Of a DNA stretch of 64,000 nucleotides, positions 38,865-47,959 are shown piece after piece. How positions within the stretch are numbered: the first letter of the stretch is position 1; each line of letters opens with the position of its first letter. The notes below the pieces were generated by a model. That model searched no databases. It saw only the letters and a program-made list of their open reading frames with translations, and was not told the origin of the DNA. The position numbers were made by a program, and so were the translations under genes. The stretch is from assembly GCF_023168325.1 (NCBI RefSeq), contig NZ_AP025688.1:930001-994000 (forward strand), in the 5' to 3' direction. The stretch is from Tsukamurella sp. PLM1 (GTDB lineage Bacteria; Actinomycetota; Actinomycetes; Mycobacteriales; Mycobacteriaceae).

Positions 38865-40150
38865 GACGCCTCCTCGGTTCGTACGGTGATCCTGGTGACG
38901 CCCATCACGGCCGCGGCAGCGGCACCGTCGGGCAGCCGGACGCGCAGCTGCGAGCCGGGCGCGAGCTCCTCGATGCTCCGGACCACGGGGTTCTCCCCGT
39001 CAGGAGTCACCTTCTGCACCACGGCGTAGCCGCGCGCCATCGTCGCGGCGGGGCCCAGCGACGTCAACCGTGCCGCCAGGTGCCGGACGCCGTCGGATTC
39101 GCGCTCGACGGTGCGCCGCACGTCCCGCCGGGCGTCCCGCAGGAGCCGTGCCACGTCGTCGGCCCGGTCGTCGACGATCCGCATCGGATGGGCGAACACG
39201 GGCCGCGAGCGCAGCGCCTCCAGGGCGTGCGACTCACGGGCGACCCAGCCGCGCAGCGCGGTGGCGGCGCGGGCCCGCAACTCGGCGATCCGCTCCCGTT
39301 CGGCGAGCACGTCGGGCACGACGCGCTTCGCGGCGTCGGTGGGGGTCGCGGCGCGCATGTCGGCGGCGTGGTCGCACAGCGGGTTGTCGGGTTCGTGGCC
39401 GATCGCGGACACGATCGGGGTGCGGGCGGCGTGCACGGCGCGGCACAGGGCCTCGTCGGAGAACGGCAGCAGGTCCTCCACGCTGCCGCCGCCGCGCGCG
39501 AGGATGATGACGTCGACCTCGGGATCCGCGTCGAGCGCCCGCAGCGCGGTGATCAGCTGCGGCACCGCGGTCGGGCCCTGCACGGTGGCGTACTCGGCCC
39601 GGATCCGTACGTCGGGCCAGCGGCCCTCGGCGATGGAGCGCACGTCGCGCTCGGCGGCGCTGGCCCGCGCCGTGACCAGCCCGACGGTGCGCGGGAGGAA
39701 CGGCAGGGGCCGCTTCAGGCGCGGCTCGAACAGTCCCTCGGCGTGCAGCAGCTGGCGCAGGCGCTTGATGCGCGCCAGCAACTCGCCGATGCCGACGGCC
39801 CGGATCTCCGTGATCCGCAGCGACAGGCTGCCCCGCCCGGCCCAGTAGGTGAACTTGCCGCGGACGATCACCTGGGTGCCCTCCTGCAGCGGCACCTCGG
39901 AGCGGTCGAGCACCGCGGGCAGGCACGTGACCTGCAGCGACACGTTCGCCGACGGGTCGCGCAGTGTGAGGAACGCGGTGCCGCCGCCGCGCCGGTTCAG
40001 CTGGGTGATCTGGCCCTCGACCCAGACCTCGCCCAGGCGGTCGATCCACTGCGCGACCTTCATCGAGACCACGCGCACGGGCCACGGGTGCTCGGCCGTG
40101 GGCGGTCCCGCAGAGGCGCCCGACGGCGCGCCGTTCGCCGGTCCGGTCAC
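38861..40150 (-). CDS. xseA: Exodeoxyribonuclease VII large subunit
   Basis: 429 residues from GTG 40150, overlapping the upstream stop (GTGA). N-terminal OB fold ([24 protein letters not shown]), catalytic core [40 protein letters not shown] and [20 protein letters not shown], then a long coiled coil. Degrades single-stranded DNA to oligonucleotides with XseB. Confidence 0.95.
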   Translation of the reverse strand: MTGPANGAPSGASAGPPTAEHPWPVRVVSMKVAQWIDRLGEVWVEGQITQLNRRGGGTAFLTLRDPSANVSLQVTCLPAVLDRSEVPLQEGTQVIVRGKFTYWAGRGSLSLRITEIRAVGIGELLARIKRLRQLLHAEGLFEPRLKRPLPFLPRTVGLVTARASAAERDVRSIAEGRWPDVRIRAEYATVQGPTAVPQLITALRALDADPEVDVIILARGGGSVEDLLPFSDEALCRAVHAARTPIVSAIGHEPDNPLCDHAADMRAATPTDAAKRVVPDVLAERERIAELRARAATALRGWVARESHALEALRSRPVFAHPMRIVDDRADDVARLLRDARRDVRRTVERESDGVRHLAARLTSLGPAATMARGYAVVQKVTPDGENPVVRSIEELAPGSQLRVRLPDGAAAAAVMGVTRITVRTEEAS

Positions 40151-40796
40151 CGCGTGATGCGGTTCTCGAGCATCGTGAGGAACGGCGGCCGCGCCTTGTG
40201 GCCGCGCTCGAACTCGACGAGCGATTCCACCTCGGCCGTGGTCAGGCCGGGCAGCCGGCCGCGCAGCTGCGCCAGCGTCAGCTCCGGGTAGTCGATCCGT
40301 GCCGCGGCCGCGGGCAGGTCGTCGGACGTCTCCGCCGGGGCCGTGTCGCCCGACGGTGCCGGTGCGGGCGAGCTGTACAGGGCGTACCGTCCGGCCCCCG
40401 ATGGTGACGCGGCCTCGGCGGCCGGTGCGGCGGCGGTCGCCTCGGTGGGCTCGGCCTCGGCGGGCTGCACCGGGGTCGCGGGCTCGGCGGCGGGCCGGAC
40501 CTCGCCGAAGGCGGGCTTCGGTGGAACGGGGAGGTCGATGTCGACGTCCTCGTCGTCGTCGAACGTCGCCCATGCGGCCTGCTCCTCCTCCTTGGCGGGG
40601 AAGACGGTCTCGATCGCCCGGTCGCCGCGGACGGCCAGGTCGGCGAGGTCCTGCTGGACGTGGATGAACGCCTGGGCGGACTTGCTGCCCAGCGTGAGGG
40701 TGCGCTGACGGCCCCCGTCACGATCTCCTGGCCCTTCTCGGCGGCGAAGGCGACGGCGCCCACCGCGACGCGGACCACGAACGGTAAACGGCTCAT
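40147..40796 (-). CDS. Lipid droplet-associated-type protein (Rv1109c-like), frameshifted as given
   Basis: Starts at ATG 40796 with [23 protein letters not shown]. One G is missing in the run at 40713-40717 (GGGGG for six G); the next frame reads [23 protein letters not shown], then an acidic linker, proline/alanine-rich stretch and a C-terminal helical domain [22 protein letters not shown] with [19 protein letters not shown]. The 650-bp length is one short. The family is annotated as lipid droplet-associated in actinobacteria. Coupled to xseA. Confidence 0.72.
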
Positions 40797-40855
40797 GCCT
40801 CCAGGGTGCCTCATCGCGGAAGCGGCCGCGTCGTCAGGTGCCGTAGCCTGGAGGC

Positions 40856-41806
40856 ATGAGTTCTGGCAAGCGAGTCCTGCTGGCCGAGCCGCGTGGGTAC
40901 TGCGCGGGCGTCGACCGTGCGGTGGAAACGGTCGAGAAGGCCCTCGAGAAGCACGGCGCCCCGGTGTACGTGCGCAAGGAGATCGTGCACAACCGGCACG
41001 TCGTGGAGACGCTGCAGGACAAGGGCGTGATCTTCGTGGACGAGACCGACGAGGTGCCCGAGGGCTCGCTCCTGGTGTTCTCCGCGCACGGCGTCTCGCC
41101 CGCGGTGCACGAGGGCGCCGCGCAGCGCAGCCTGCGCACGATCGACGCGACGTGCCCGCTGGTCACCAAGGTGCACCAGGAGGCCAAGCGCTTCGCGCGC
41201 GACGATTACGACATCCTGCTGATCGGCCACGAGGGCCACGAGGAGGTCGAGGGCACGGCGGGCGAGGCGCCGCAGCACGTGCAATTGGTCGACGGGCCCG
41301 ACGCGGTGGACCACGTCACGGTGCGGGACGAGGACAAGCTGGTCTGGCTCTCGCAGACCACGCTCTCGGTCGACGAGACGATGGAGACGGTGCGCCGGTT
41401 GCGGGAGAGGTTCCCCAAGCTGCAGGACCCACCCAGCGACGACATCTGCTATGCCACGCAGAACCGGCAGGTCGCAGTGAAGGCGATGGCCCCGGAATGT
41501 GACCTGGTGATCGTTGTGGGCTCGCGGAACTCGTCGAACTCGGTGCGCCTGGTGGAGGTCGCGCTGCAGGCGGGCGCCCGCGCCGCGCACCTCATCGACT
41601 TCGCCCGCGAGATCGATCCGACGTGGCTCGACGGCGTGGAGACCGTCGGGATCACCTCCGGCGCGTCGGTGCCCGAGATCCTGGTCAAGGGTGTCGTCGA
41701 GTACCTCGACGGGGAGGGGTTCCACGACGTCAAACCCGTCACCACGGCGAACGAGACGCTGGTCTTCGCACTGCCGCGCGAGCTTCGGCCCCGCGCCAAG
41801 GCCTGA
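40856..41806 (+). CDS. ispH: 4-hydroxy-3-methylbut-2-enyl diphosphate reductase
   Basis: 316 residues from ATG 40856. Fe-S cluster cysteines Cys16 ([11 protein letters not shown]), Cys100 ([11 protein letters not shown]) and Cys198 ([10 protein letters not shown]), with the active-site EGTAGEAP and SGASVPE. Last step of the MEP pathway, producing IPP and DMAPP. Divergent from the xseA cluster as at Rv1108c-Rv1110. Confidence 0.96.
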   Translation: MSSGKRVLLAEPRGYCAGVDRAVETVEKALEKHGAPVYVRKEIVHNRHVVETLQDKGVIFVDETDEVPEGSLLVFSAHGVSPAVHEGAAQRSLRTIDATCPLVTKVHQEAKRFARDDYDILLIGHEGHEEVEGTAGEAPQHVQLVDGPDAVDHVTVRDEDKLVWLSQTTLSVDETMETVRRLRERFPKLQDPPSDDICYATQNRQVAVKAMAPECDLVIVVGSRNSSNSVRLVEVALQAGARAAHLIDFAREIDPTWLDGVETVGITSGASVPEILVKGVVEYLDGEGFHDVKPVTTANETLVFALPRELRPRAKA

Positions 41807-41845
41807 CCGAAGGCGATACCGTCGCCTCTGCGCGGCGCTGGCGCA

Positions 41846-43379
41846 TCAGTCCTTGTAACGATGCCGCCGGATCGAGCGTGGTTCGGCGGGCTCGGCGAAA
41901 TCGTCCCGGAAGTTGGTCTCCACCGGCGTCTGCTCGCTCTGCGGCTGGTAGCGCGGTGCCCGGTAGTGCTCGTACCGGCCGGGTGCGGCGGGCGAGTCCG
42001 CGCGCCCGGAGAGGCGTTCGGGGTCGCGGGGCAGGCTCGGAAGGTCGGGCTGCACCGGGCGGGTGCCCGAGATGCGGGGAGCGAGCCGAAGTCGTCGCGC
42101 GGGATGCGCGAACGCTCCCGTTCGGGGCGCGGGCGTGGCGCTCCACCGCCGCGGGCACGGTCGATGTCGCGGGCCTCGCGCCGGTAATCGCGGGAATCGG
42201 GGCGCGGGACAGCTCGTCGGGGGCCCGACGGTGCGTCCGGCCGCGGTTCGGGATCGCGCGCGCCGCGCCACCGGGGCGGCTGCTCGATCCCGCGGCGCTC
42301 GGCGTCGCGCCGCAGCTCACGGGAATCGTGCTGGACGGGCCGCGGGCGGTCGCCCTGCGCGACGGCGGGCCGGGGCCGGGCGCCCCGCGGAACGTCGCGG
42401 CGTTCGTCGTCGACGCCGCGCCGCGGCGGCTGACCGCGCCGGATCTGGCCGGAATCAGGGCGCACGACCCGGTTGATGCGGGTGGCGGGTGCGCCCTCGT
42501 CCCGGCGTGCGACCTCCTCGCGGGTGAGGCGGCGGCGCGGCTCGTCCGTGCGTGCCGCCGAGCTGCGGCCCGCAGGGCGTGATTCGGGCTTGCCCACGGC
42601 GGGTGCCTCGGGTCGGTCTCGCCGCGTCCCGCGGTCGGTGGTGGACGGGCTCGTGGGCCGGGAACTGCTCTGGTGGCGCTCGGACGTTCCGGCGGACCCG
42701 ACGAGGGCCGCCGCGCCGGCGGACGCCGCCGAGCCGGCGGGTTCGGGCCGCATGCGCGATAGCGCCCCCGGATCCGCTCGCCGATCGGCAGGCCCGTCGA
42801 TGCGGGAGTCTTCTTGCCGGAACCCGGCTCGGAGCCGGTCCCGGCCTTCGAGCCGGTCCCGGCCTTCGAGCCGGCCCCGGACCTGGCGGGGCACCGGCCT
42901 TGGCCGCCTGCTTCGTCGCGGCGTTACTGCGCTGCGCGCTCCGGGCGGTGGCGGTCAACCGCCGGTAGAGCACGAGGCGGGCCCCGCCGATCACCAGCAC
43001 GATGACGGTGATCCAGAACATCCACGGGAACAGCGAGATCATCGGGAACAGGACGTCGGTCAGGATCGCGCTGGTCTTGCGCGGGCTGGGCATCGTGAAC
43101 CACTTGTAGACGGGGATCGCGGTCGCGATCACCAGCGGGTTGCACCATGGCTGTGAACAGCGCGCGATTGCGGACAGCGAGCACCGCGACGATCGCCCCG
43201 ACCGCCATCGCCAGGACGCCCGCGTTGACGCCGGTGTATTCGCCCGCCACGAGGGCGCCGACCGCGGTGAACGCCAACAGCGTGATGACGGCGCCCCACC
43301 ACGGCAGACCGGGGACCGTCGCGAGCACTGAGCGCTCGTCGACCGGCACCTGGGAGCGGGAGGGTTGGAACTTCGACAC
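41846..43379 (-). CDS. DUF6542 membrane protein with arginine-rich tail (Rv1111c-like), several frame breaks as given
   Basis: Starts at ATG 43379 (MSKFQPSRSQVPVDERSVLA). Four membrane segments (WWGAVITLLAFTAVGALVAG; VLAMAVGAIVAVLAVRNRAL; NPLVIATAIPVYKWF; WMFWITVIVLVIGGARLVLY), then a 330-residue Arg/Pro/Glu-rich disordered cytosolic tail ending PRSIRRHRYKD. Reading it through needs frame changes near 43140, 42890, 42775 and 42080. The net of one gained and three lost bases matches the 1,534-bp length. Function unknown; the tail could bind RNA or acidic lipids. Confidence 0.6.
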
Positions 43380-43395
43380 AGGTGAACCGTACCGG

Positions 43396-44479
43396 TTAAG
43401 GCTGTGAGAACCGAGAATGTACAGCCGTGGGTACCGCGCGCGGCGCGACGTTCACCTCGTGCGGATCGTCCCGCGCACCGTCCGGCATCGATGCGAGATC
43501 CGACAGCCGTCGCGCCGTGACGCCGACCCGCGCGTTGTACGACCCGACGGTGGCGTTGAACGCCTCGACCGTCTTACCCAGGGCGGAACCGAGCGACGTG
43601 AAGTGGCTGTTCAGGACGTCGAACCGCTCGCTGAGCTCGCGGCCGAGCGCGTGGATCCGCGCTGCATCCTCTCCGAGGGCGTGCTGACGCCAGGCGAGCG
43701 CGACCGCGCGGAGCATCGCCACGAGGGTCGTGGGTGTGGCCAGGACCACATTCCGGTCCAGTGCGAACTCGAGCAGCTCTGGATCAGCCTGGAGAGCCGC
43801 GTCGAGGAAGGCCTCGGCCGGCACGAACATCACCACCAACTCCGGGGAGCCCACGGCCTCCCAGTACCGCTTGCCCGACAGTTGCACGACGTGCGAGCGG
43901 AACCGCCGGGCGTGATCGGACAGCAGCGCGGTGTGCTCCGACGGCGGGGCCTCAAGGAGCTGGAGGTACGAATCCAGCGGGACCTTCGCGTCGACCGCGA
44001 GGTTCCGGCCGCCCGCCAGGTGGACCACCACGTCCGGCCGAACCCGGGCGTCGCCGACGGCGGACGCCACCTGGGTGGAGAAGTCGCAGTGCCGGCTCAG
44101 CCCGGCCAGTTCCACCACCCGCTCGAGCTGCAACTCGCCCCACCGCCCGCGCACGGTGGACGACTTCATCGCCGAGCGCAGCGTGGCCGTCTCGGCGCGC
44201 AGCGCCTCACTGGTCCGGGCGACGGTGCCGATCTGCTCGCGGAGCCCCGCGAACGCCGCGACGCGGCTTCGCTCCGCCACCGCGAACTCGTGCCCGAGCG
44301 CATCCAGGGCCTGCCGGAGCGGGGCCGAGCGCGCTCACCGGCCCCGCCACCGCATCGGGTGCGGGGACGGCACCGTCGGGCAGTGCGGACGGCGGCGGCA
44401 CCGCCCTGGCGAGGATCACCCCGACGGCGGCGCCGACCAGTAGCGCGAGGAGCGCCACGATCAGGTGCGAGAGGTCCAT
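43396..44479 (-). CDS. rmuC: DNA recombination protein RmuC, frameshifted as given
   Basis: From ATG 44479: N-terminal membrane anchor (LSHLIVALLALLVGAAVGVI), short coiled coil, then the RmuC nuclease-like core with RGRWGELQLERVVELAGL, RPDVVVHLAGGRNLAVDAKVPLDSYL (Asp, then AK) and VVMFVPAEAFLDAAL. The frame breaks near 44325, repaired by removing one C from CCCC; the 1,084-bp length is one over, in agreement. RmuC limits recombination between inverted repeats. Downstream of the AI-2E gene. Confidence 0.85.
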
Positions 44480-44516
44480 GGGGCCAGGATGGTCGATCCC
44501 ACTGACAATTTTCGGC

Positions 44517-45718
44517 CTACGCGGGCTCGGGCTCGTTCTCGTCCGCGGTGGTGGCCGGGGACGGCTTACGGCGCAGCCGGTCCCAGAAGGTCGGCTTCGC
44601 CGGTTCGTCGTCCGGGGTGGGGTCTCGCCGGTCTTCGCGTCGACGAGCTCGCCCAGGTACCGGAAGAGCACTGCGAAGGCGGCGGCGACGGGCACCGCGA
44701 GGAAGGCGCCGATGATGCCCCACGCGGTGGTGCCGAACGCGATCGACAGCAGCACGATCGCCGGGTGCAGCTGCATCGACCGGGACTGCAGGATGGGGGA
44801 GAGCACGTTGCCCTCGAGCTGCTGCACCGCGATCACGATCGCGAGCACGGCGAGCGCGGTGCCGAACCCGTTCGTGACCAGCGCCACGACCACGGCCAGG
44901 GCCCCGGCCACGAACGCGCCGACGATGGGGATGAACCCGCCGAGGAACGTGATCACGGCGAGGGCGCCGGCGAGCGGCACGTTGAGGAGCACCAGTCCCA
45001 GGCCGATGAAGAACGCGTCGATCAGGCTGACCACGGCCTGCGTGCGGATGAAGCCGCCCAGGGTGGCCCAGACCCGGCTGAGCAGCTCCGCGAAGTGCTC
45101 CGCGACGGGCGTACCCGAGTGCCGGCGCAGCCACGGCATGAACTTGTCGCCGTCCTTGAGGAAGAAGAACACCAGCATGGCGACCATCACGATCGCGACC
45201 ACGAACGACCCCGCCGCGCTGACGCCGGTGAACACGCCGGACGCGATGGTCTCGGCGCTCTCCTGCAGCTTGCCGGTGATGGACGTGACGAACTTGCTGA
45301 TCTGTTCGTCCTGCAGGTTCAGCGGTGGGCCCTGCGCCCACTTCTGCACCTTGGCGACGCCCTGCACCGCCTTGTCGGCGATGTCGCGCGACTGGCTACC
45401 GATGGACGGCGCGATCGCGCCGATGATCCCGCCCAGGATCCCGGCGGACAGCAGCAGGACCAGGGCCGTCGCGAGGGCGGGTGGCAAGCCCCGCTTGCGG
45501 AGCCAGCTCACGGGCGGCCACAGCACCGTGCAGATCAGCAGCGCGAGCAGGACCGGCAGGATCACCGTCCACAACTCGCCGATGAGCCAGCTGAACACGA
45601 ACAGCATCGCCGCGACGGCGACGACGCGGATGCTCCACGAGGCCAGCCAGCGACCGGCCCTGCCGTACACGTCGCTGCGGGTGGGGGCGCCCGCCGGTTT
45701 CGTTACGTCATCGCTCAC
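44517..45718 (-). CDS. AI-2E family transporter, frameshifted as given
   Basis: From GTG 45718, overlapping the ogt stop (GTGA). PerM/AI-2E family: eight hydrophobic segments with VILPVLLALLICTVLWPPV, GGFIPIVGAFVAGALAV and VQQLEGNVLSPILQSRSMQLHP. One C is missing near 44625 (GACCCCACCCC for GACCCCCACCCC); the true end is DDEPAKPTFWDRLRRKP to EPEPA. 1,202 bp, one short. Substrate in actinobacteria unknown. Confidence 0.82.
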
Positions 45719-46230
45719 GCCGCGATCGTATGTGCCTCGTGCGCGAGCAGCCACTCTTTGACGTCCAGGCCCCACCGGAAGCCGCCCAGGGAACCGTCGG
45801 TCCGCAGGATCCGGTGGCACGGGACGAACAGCGCGGCGGCGTTGCGGGCGCAGGCCATGGCGGCCGCGCGCACGGCCGCGGGCCGCCCGGAGAGCGCGGC
45901 GTACTGCGTGTAGGTCAGGGGACGTCCCGGTTCGACGGTGCGCAGCACGTCCCAGGCGTGCTCGACGAAGCCGCCCGAGCGCTGGCGCACCGGGACGTCG
46001 TCGATGGCGGCCGGGTCGCCCGCGTGGAACGCGGTGACGGCCGCGGTCACGGCGCCCAGCTCGGTCCGGGGCTCGACGGTGCGCGGCCGCAACGAGGCGT
46101 GGATCACCGGCAGCAGCGCGCCCAGGTCCGCGGTCCAGCCGGAGGCGAGCACGGCACCGTCGGTATCGACGACCGCGGTGAACGGCCCGATCGGGGTCGT
46201 GACGGTGGCGCTGAGCGCGGTGTCGGGCAT
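45715..46230 (-). CDS. ogt: Methylated-DNA-protein cysteine methyltransferase
   Basis: 171 residues from ATG 46230. C-terminal ATase domain with GRPLTYTQYAALSGRPAAVRA (helix-turn-helix, Arg finger), and active-site FVPCHRILRTDGSLGGFRWG (PCHR acceptor cysteine). Suicide repair of O6-alkylguanine. One base after the Ada/AlkA gene, so co-transcribed. Confidence 0.94.
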   Translation of the reverse strand: MPDTALSATVTTPIGPFTAVVDTDGAVLASGWTADLGALLPVIHASLRPRTVEPRTELGAVTAAVTAFHAGDPAAIDDVPVRQRSGGFVEHAWDVLRTVEPGRPLTYTQYAALSGRPAAVRAAAMACARNAAALFVPCHRILRTDGSLGGFRWGLDVKEWLLAHEAHTIAA

Positions 46231-46231
46231 G

Positions 46232-47695
46232 TCATTTCCTCCGGTCGGTGGTGAGGGCGTGGTTCCACAGGTGCAGCGAGACGTAGCTGCCCCACGGGCT
46301 CCAGCGGTTGGCGGCGATGTCGAGGCCGATCCGCTCCGCGCCCTTGGCGACTACGAGGTCGGACGCGAGGAGAGTGTCGGGGTCGGCGAGCAGCCGCATC
46401 GCGACGTAGTCGGCGGTCCACGGACCGACGCCTTTGAGACGCAACAGCTCCGCGCGGGCATCGGCGCGGGTCAGGCCCGCATGCAGGTGCAGCCGACCCT
46501 CCGCGAGTTCCGCGGCGGCGCCCCGGATCGCCGCGATCCGGCTCCGCGGCCCGGTGAGCACCTCGCCGCCCCGCTCGGCCACCGCAGCGGGCGTGGGGAA
46601 CGCGCGGCTCACCCGGCCGGCCGGGTCGCTCACCTCGTCGCCCAGCGCGGCCACCAGGCGCGCCTGGTGGGTGGCGGCGGCCGCGATCGAGATCTGCTGC
46701 CCGATCATGGTGCGCAGCAGCAGTTCCGCGGGGTCGACGCAACCGAACAGCCGGATCCCGGGGGTGCCTGCGACCAGCGGGGCCAGGTGCGGGTCGGCGG
46801 CGAGGGCCTCGTCGATGGCGAGCGGATCCGCGTCCAGGTCCAGCAGGTGCCGCAGCCGCGCGACCGCTGCCGACAGGTCGCTCATCGAGGCGAGCGACAG
46901 GGTGGTACGGACGTACCCGTCGGGGACGGATCCCAGGTCGACGGTGGCGATCCCGTTGCCGCCCGGCAAGTTCAGCACGCGGGTGTAGCGGTCACCGTCG
47001 GCGTGCTCGAGTCCGGGCACCGCGTGTGCGGCGAGGAACCACCGCACCCATCCCGTGTCGTACGGTCCGCGTAGTGCCAGCCGCAGTGTCAGCTCGCCCG
47101 TGCCGTTCGACGGTGCCGCCCGCCCGCCGGACCGGAGCTGCGAGGGGGTGCGCGCGAAGACCTCGCGGATCGTGTCGTTGAACTGGCGGATCGAGGTGAA
47201 TCCGGCGGCGAAGGCGATGTCGGAGAACGGCATCGCGGTGCCCAGGATGAGCATCCGCGCGGTCGCGGCGCGGTGCGCCCGGGCCAGCGCGAGCGGTCCC
47301 GCGCCGAGTTCCGCGGTGAGCACGCGGGTGAGCTGGCGCGGGCTGTAGCCGAGTCGCTCGGCGAGGCCCGTCACGCCGGACCGGTCCACCGCACCGTCGG
47401 CGATGAGGCGCATGGCGCGCGCCGCGAGGTCGGACTCGAGGTTCCACCGCGGCGATCCGGGCACGGCGTCGGGCAGGCAGCGCCGGCACGCCCGGTAGCC
47501 CGCTGCCTGCGCGGCGGCCGCCGTGACGTGGAACGAGACGTTCTCGGCCCGGGGTGTCGTCGCCGGACACGACGGGCGGCAGTAGATCCCCGTGCTGGCC
47601 ACTGCGGTGAAGAACTGCCCGTCGAACCGCGCGTCGCGCGCGGCGATCGCCCGGTAGCACCGGTCGAAGTCGAGGTGGGGTGAGCTGGTGGTCAC
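46232..47695 (-). CDS. Ada-AlkA fusion: AdaA regulator plus 3-methyladenine DNA glycosylase
   Basis: 487 residues from ATG 47695. Residues 1-75 are the Ada zinc domain (Cys39 and Cys43 in YCRPSCPA; Cys70 and Cys73 in CRRC), where Cys39 accepts methyl from phosphotriesters. An AraC helix-turn-helix follows to about residue 185 (FAAGFTSIRQFNDTIREVF). The remainder is AlkA with the helix-hairpin-helix LLRLKGVGPWTADYVAMR and catalytic Asp in TLLASDLVVAKG. It senses methylation, activates transcription and excises alkyl bases; with ogt it forms an adaptive-response operon. Confidence 0.93.
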   Translation of the reverse strand: MTTSSPHLDFDRCYRAIAARDARFDGQFFTAVASTGIYCRPSCPATTPRAENVSFHVTAAAAQAAGYRACRRCLPDAVPGSPRWNLESDLAARAMRLIADGAVDRSGVTGLAERLGYSPRQLTRVLTAELGAGPLALARAHRAATARMLILGTAMPFSDIAFAAGFTSIRQFNDTIREVFARTPSQLRSGGRAAPSNGTGELTLRLALRGPYDTGWVRWFLAAHAVPGLEHADGDRYTRVLNLPGGNGIATVDLGSVPDGYVRTTLSLASMSDLSAAVARLRHLLDLDADPLAIDEALAADPHLAPLVAGTPGIRLFGCVDPAELLLRTMIGQQISIAAAATHQARLVAALGDEVSDPAGRVSRAFPTPAAVAERGGEVLTGPRSRIAAIRGAAAELAEGRLHLHAGLTRADARAELLRLKGVGPWTADYVAMRLLADPDTLLASDLVVAKGAERIGLDIAANRWSPWGSYVSLHLWNHALTTDRRK

Positions 47696-47758
47696 GCCTT
47701 CGACTCTGGCATCCGGGCGCGCGCCGCGCTAGCGGCTTTCAGACACCACCGTCGGCGG

Positions 47759-47959
47759 TCAGCAGCAGCGCACCGCCACGCCGGCCCCGTCGTGCCGCGC
47801 CTTCCAGTACTGCCGTTCCGTCAGGATCGGCTCGCCCGGATGGGTGGCCCGACGGTGCTCGACGTACCGCTGGTAGTGGTTGTCGCCCATTACCGAGCCC
47901 ACGTACCAGCGGATCGCCTTCAGTGCCCGGATGATCGGGGCACGCCCAGTGCGTCCCAC
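47759..47959 (-). CDS. YbdD/YjiX family small protein
   Basis: 66 residues from GTG 47959, overlapping the end of cstA by 40 bases in another frame. Core RWYVGSVMGDNHYQRYVEHRRATHPGEP and WKARHD are typical of YbdD, quoted here as VGSVMGDNHYQRYVEHR. It is required for CstA-type pyruvate/peptide uptake in enterobacteria. The overlapping order cstA-ybdD is the usual arrangement. Confidence 0.88.
   Translation of the reverse strand: MGRTGRAPIIRALKAIRWYVGSVMGDNHYQRYVEHRRATHPGEPILTERQYWKARHDGAGVAVRCC

Noticed and set aside
42840-42890. Tandem repeat CGGCCTTCGAGCCGGTCC looked at as a CRISPR-like or VNTR array
   Set aside because: Only two to three copies, lying inside the coding tail of the DUF6542 protein.
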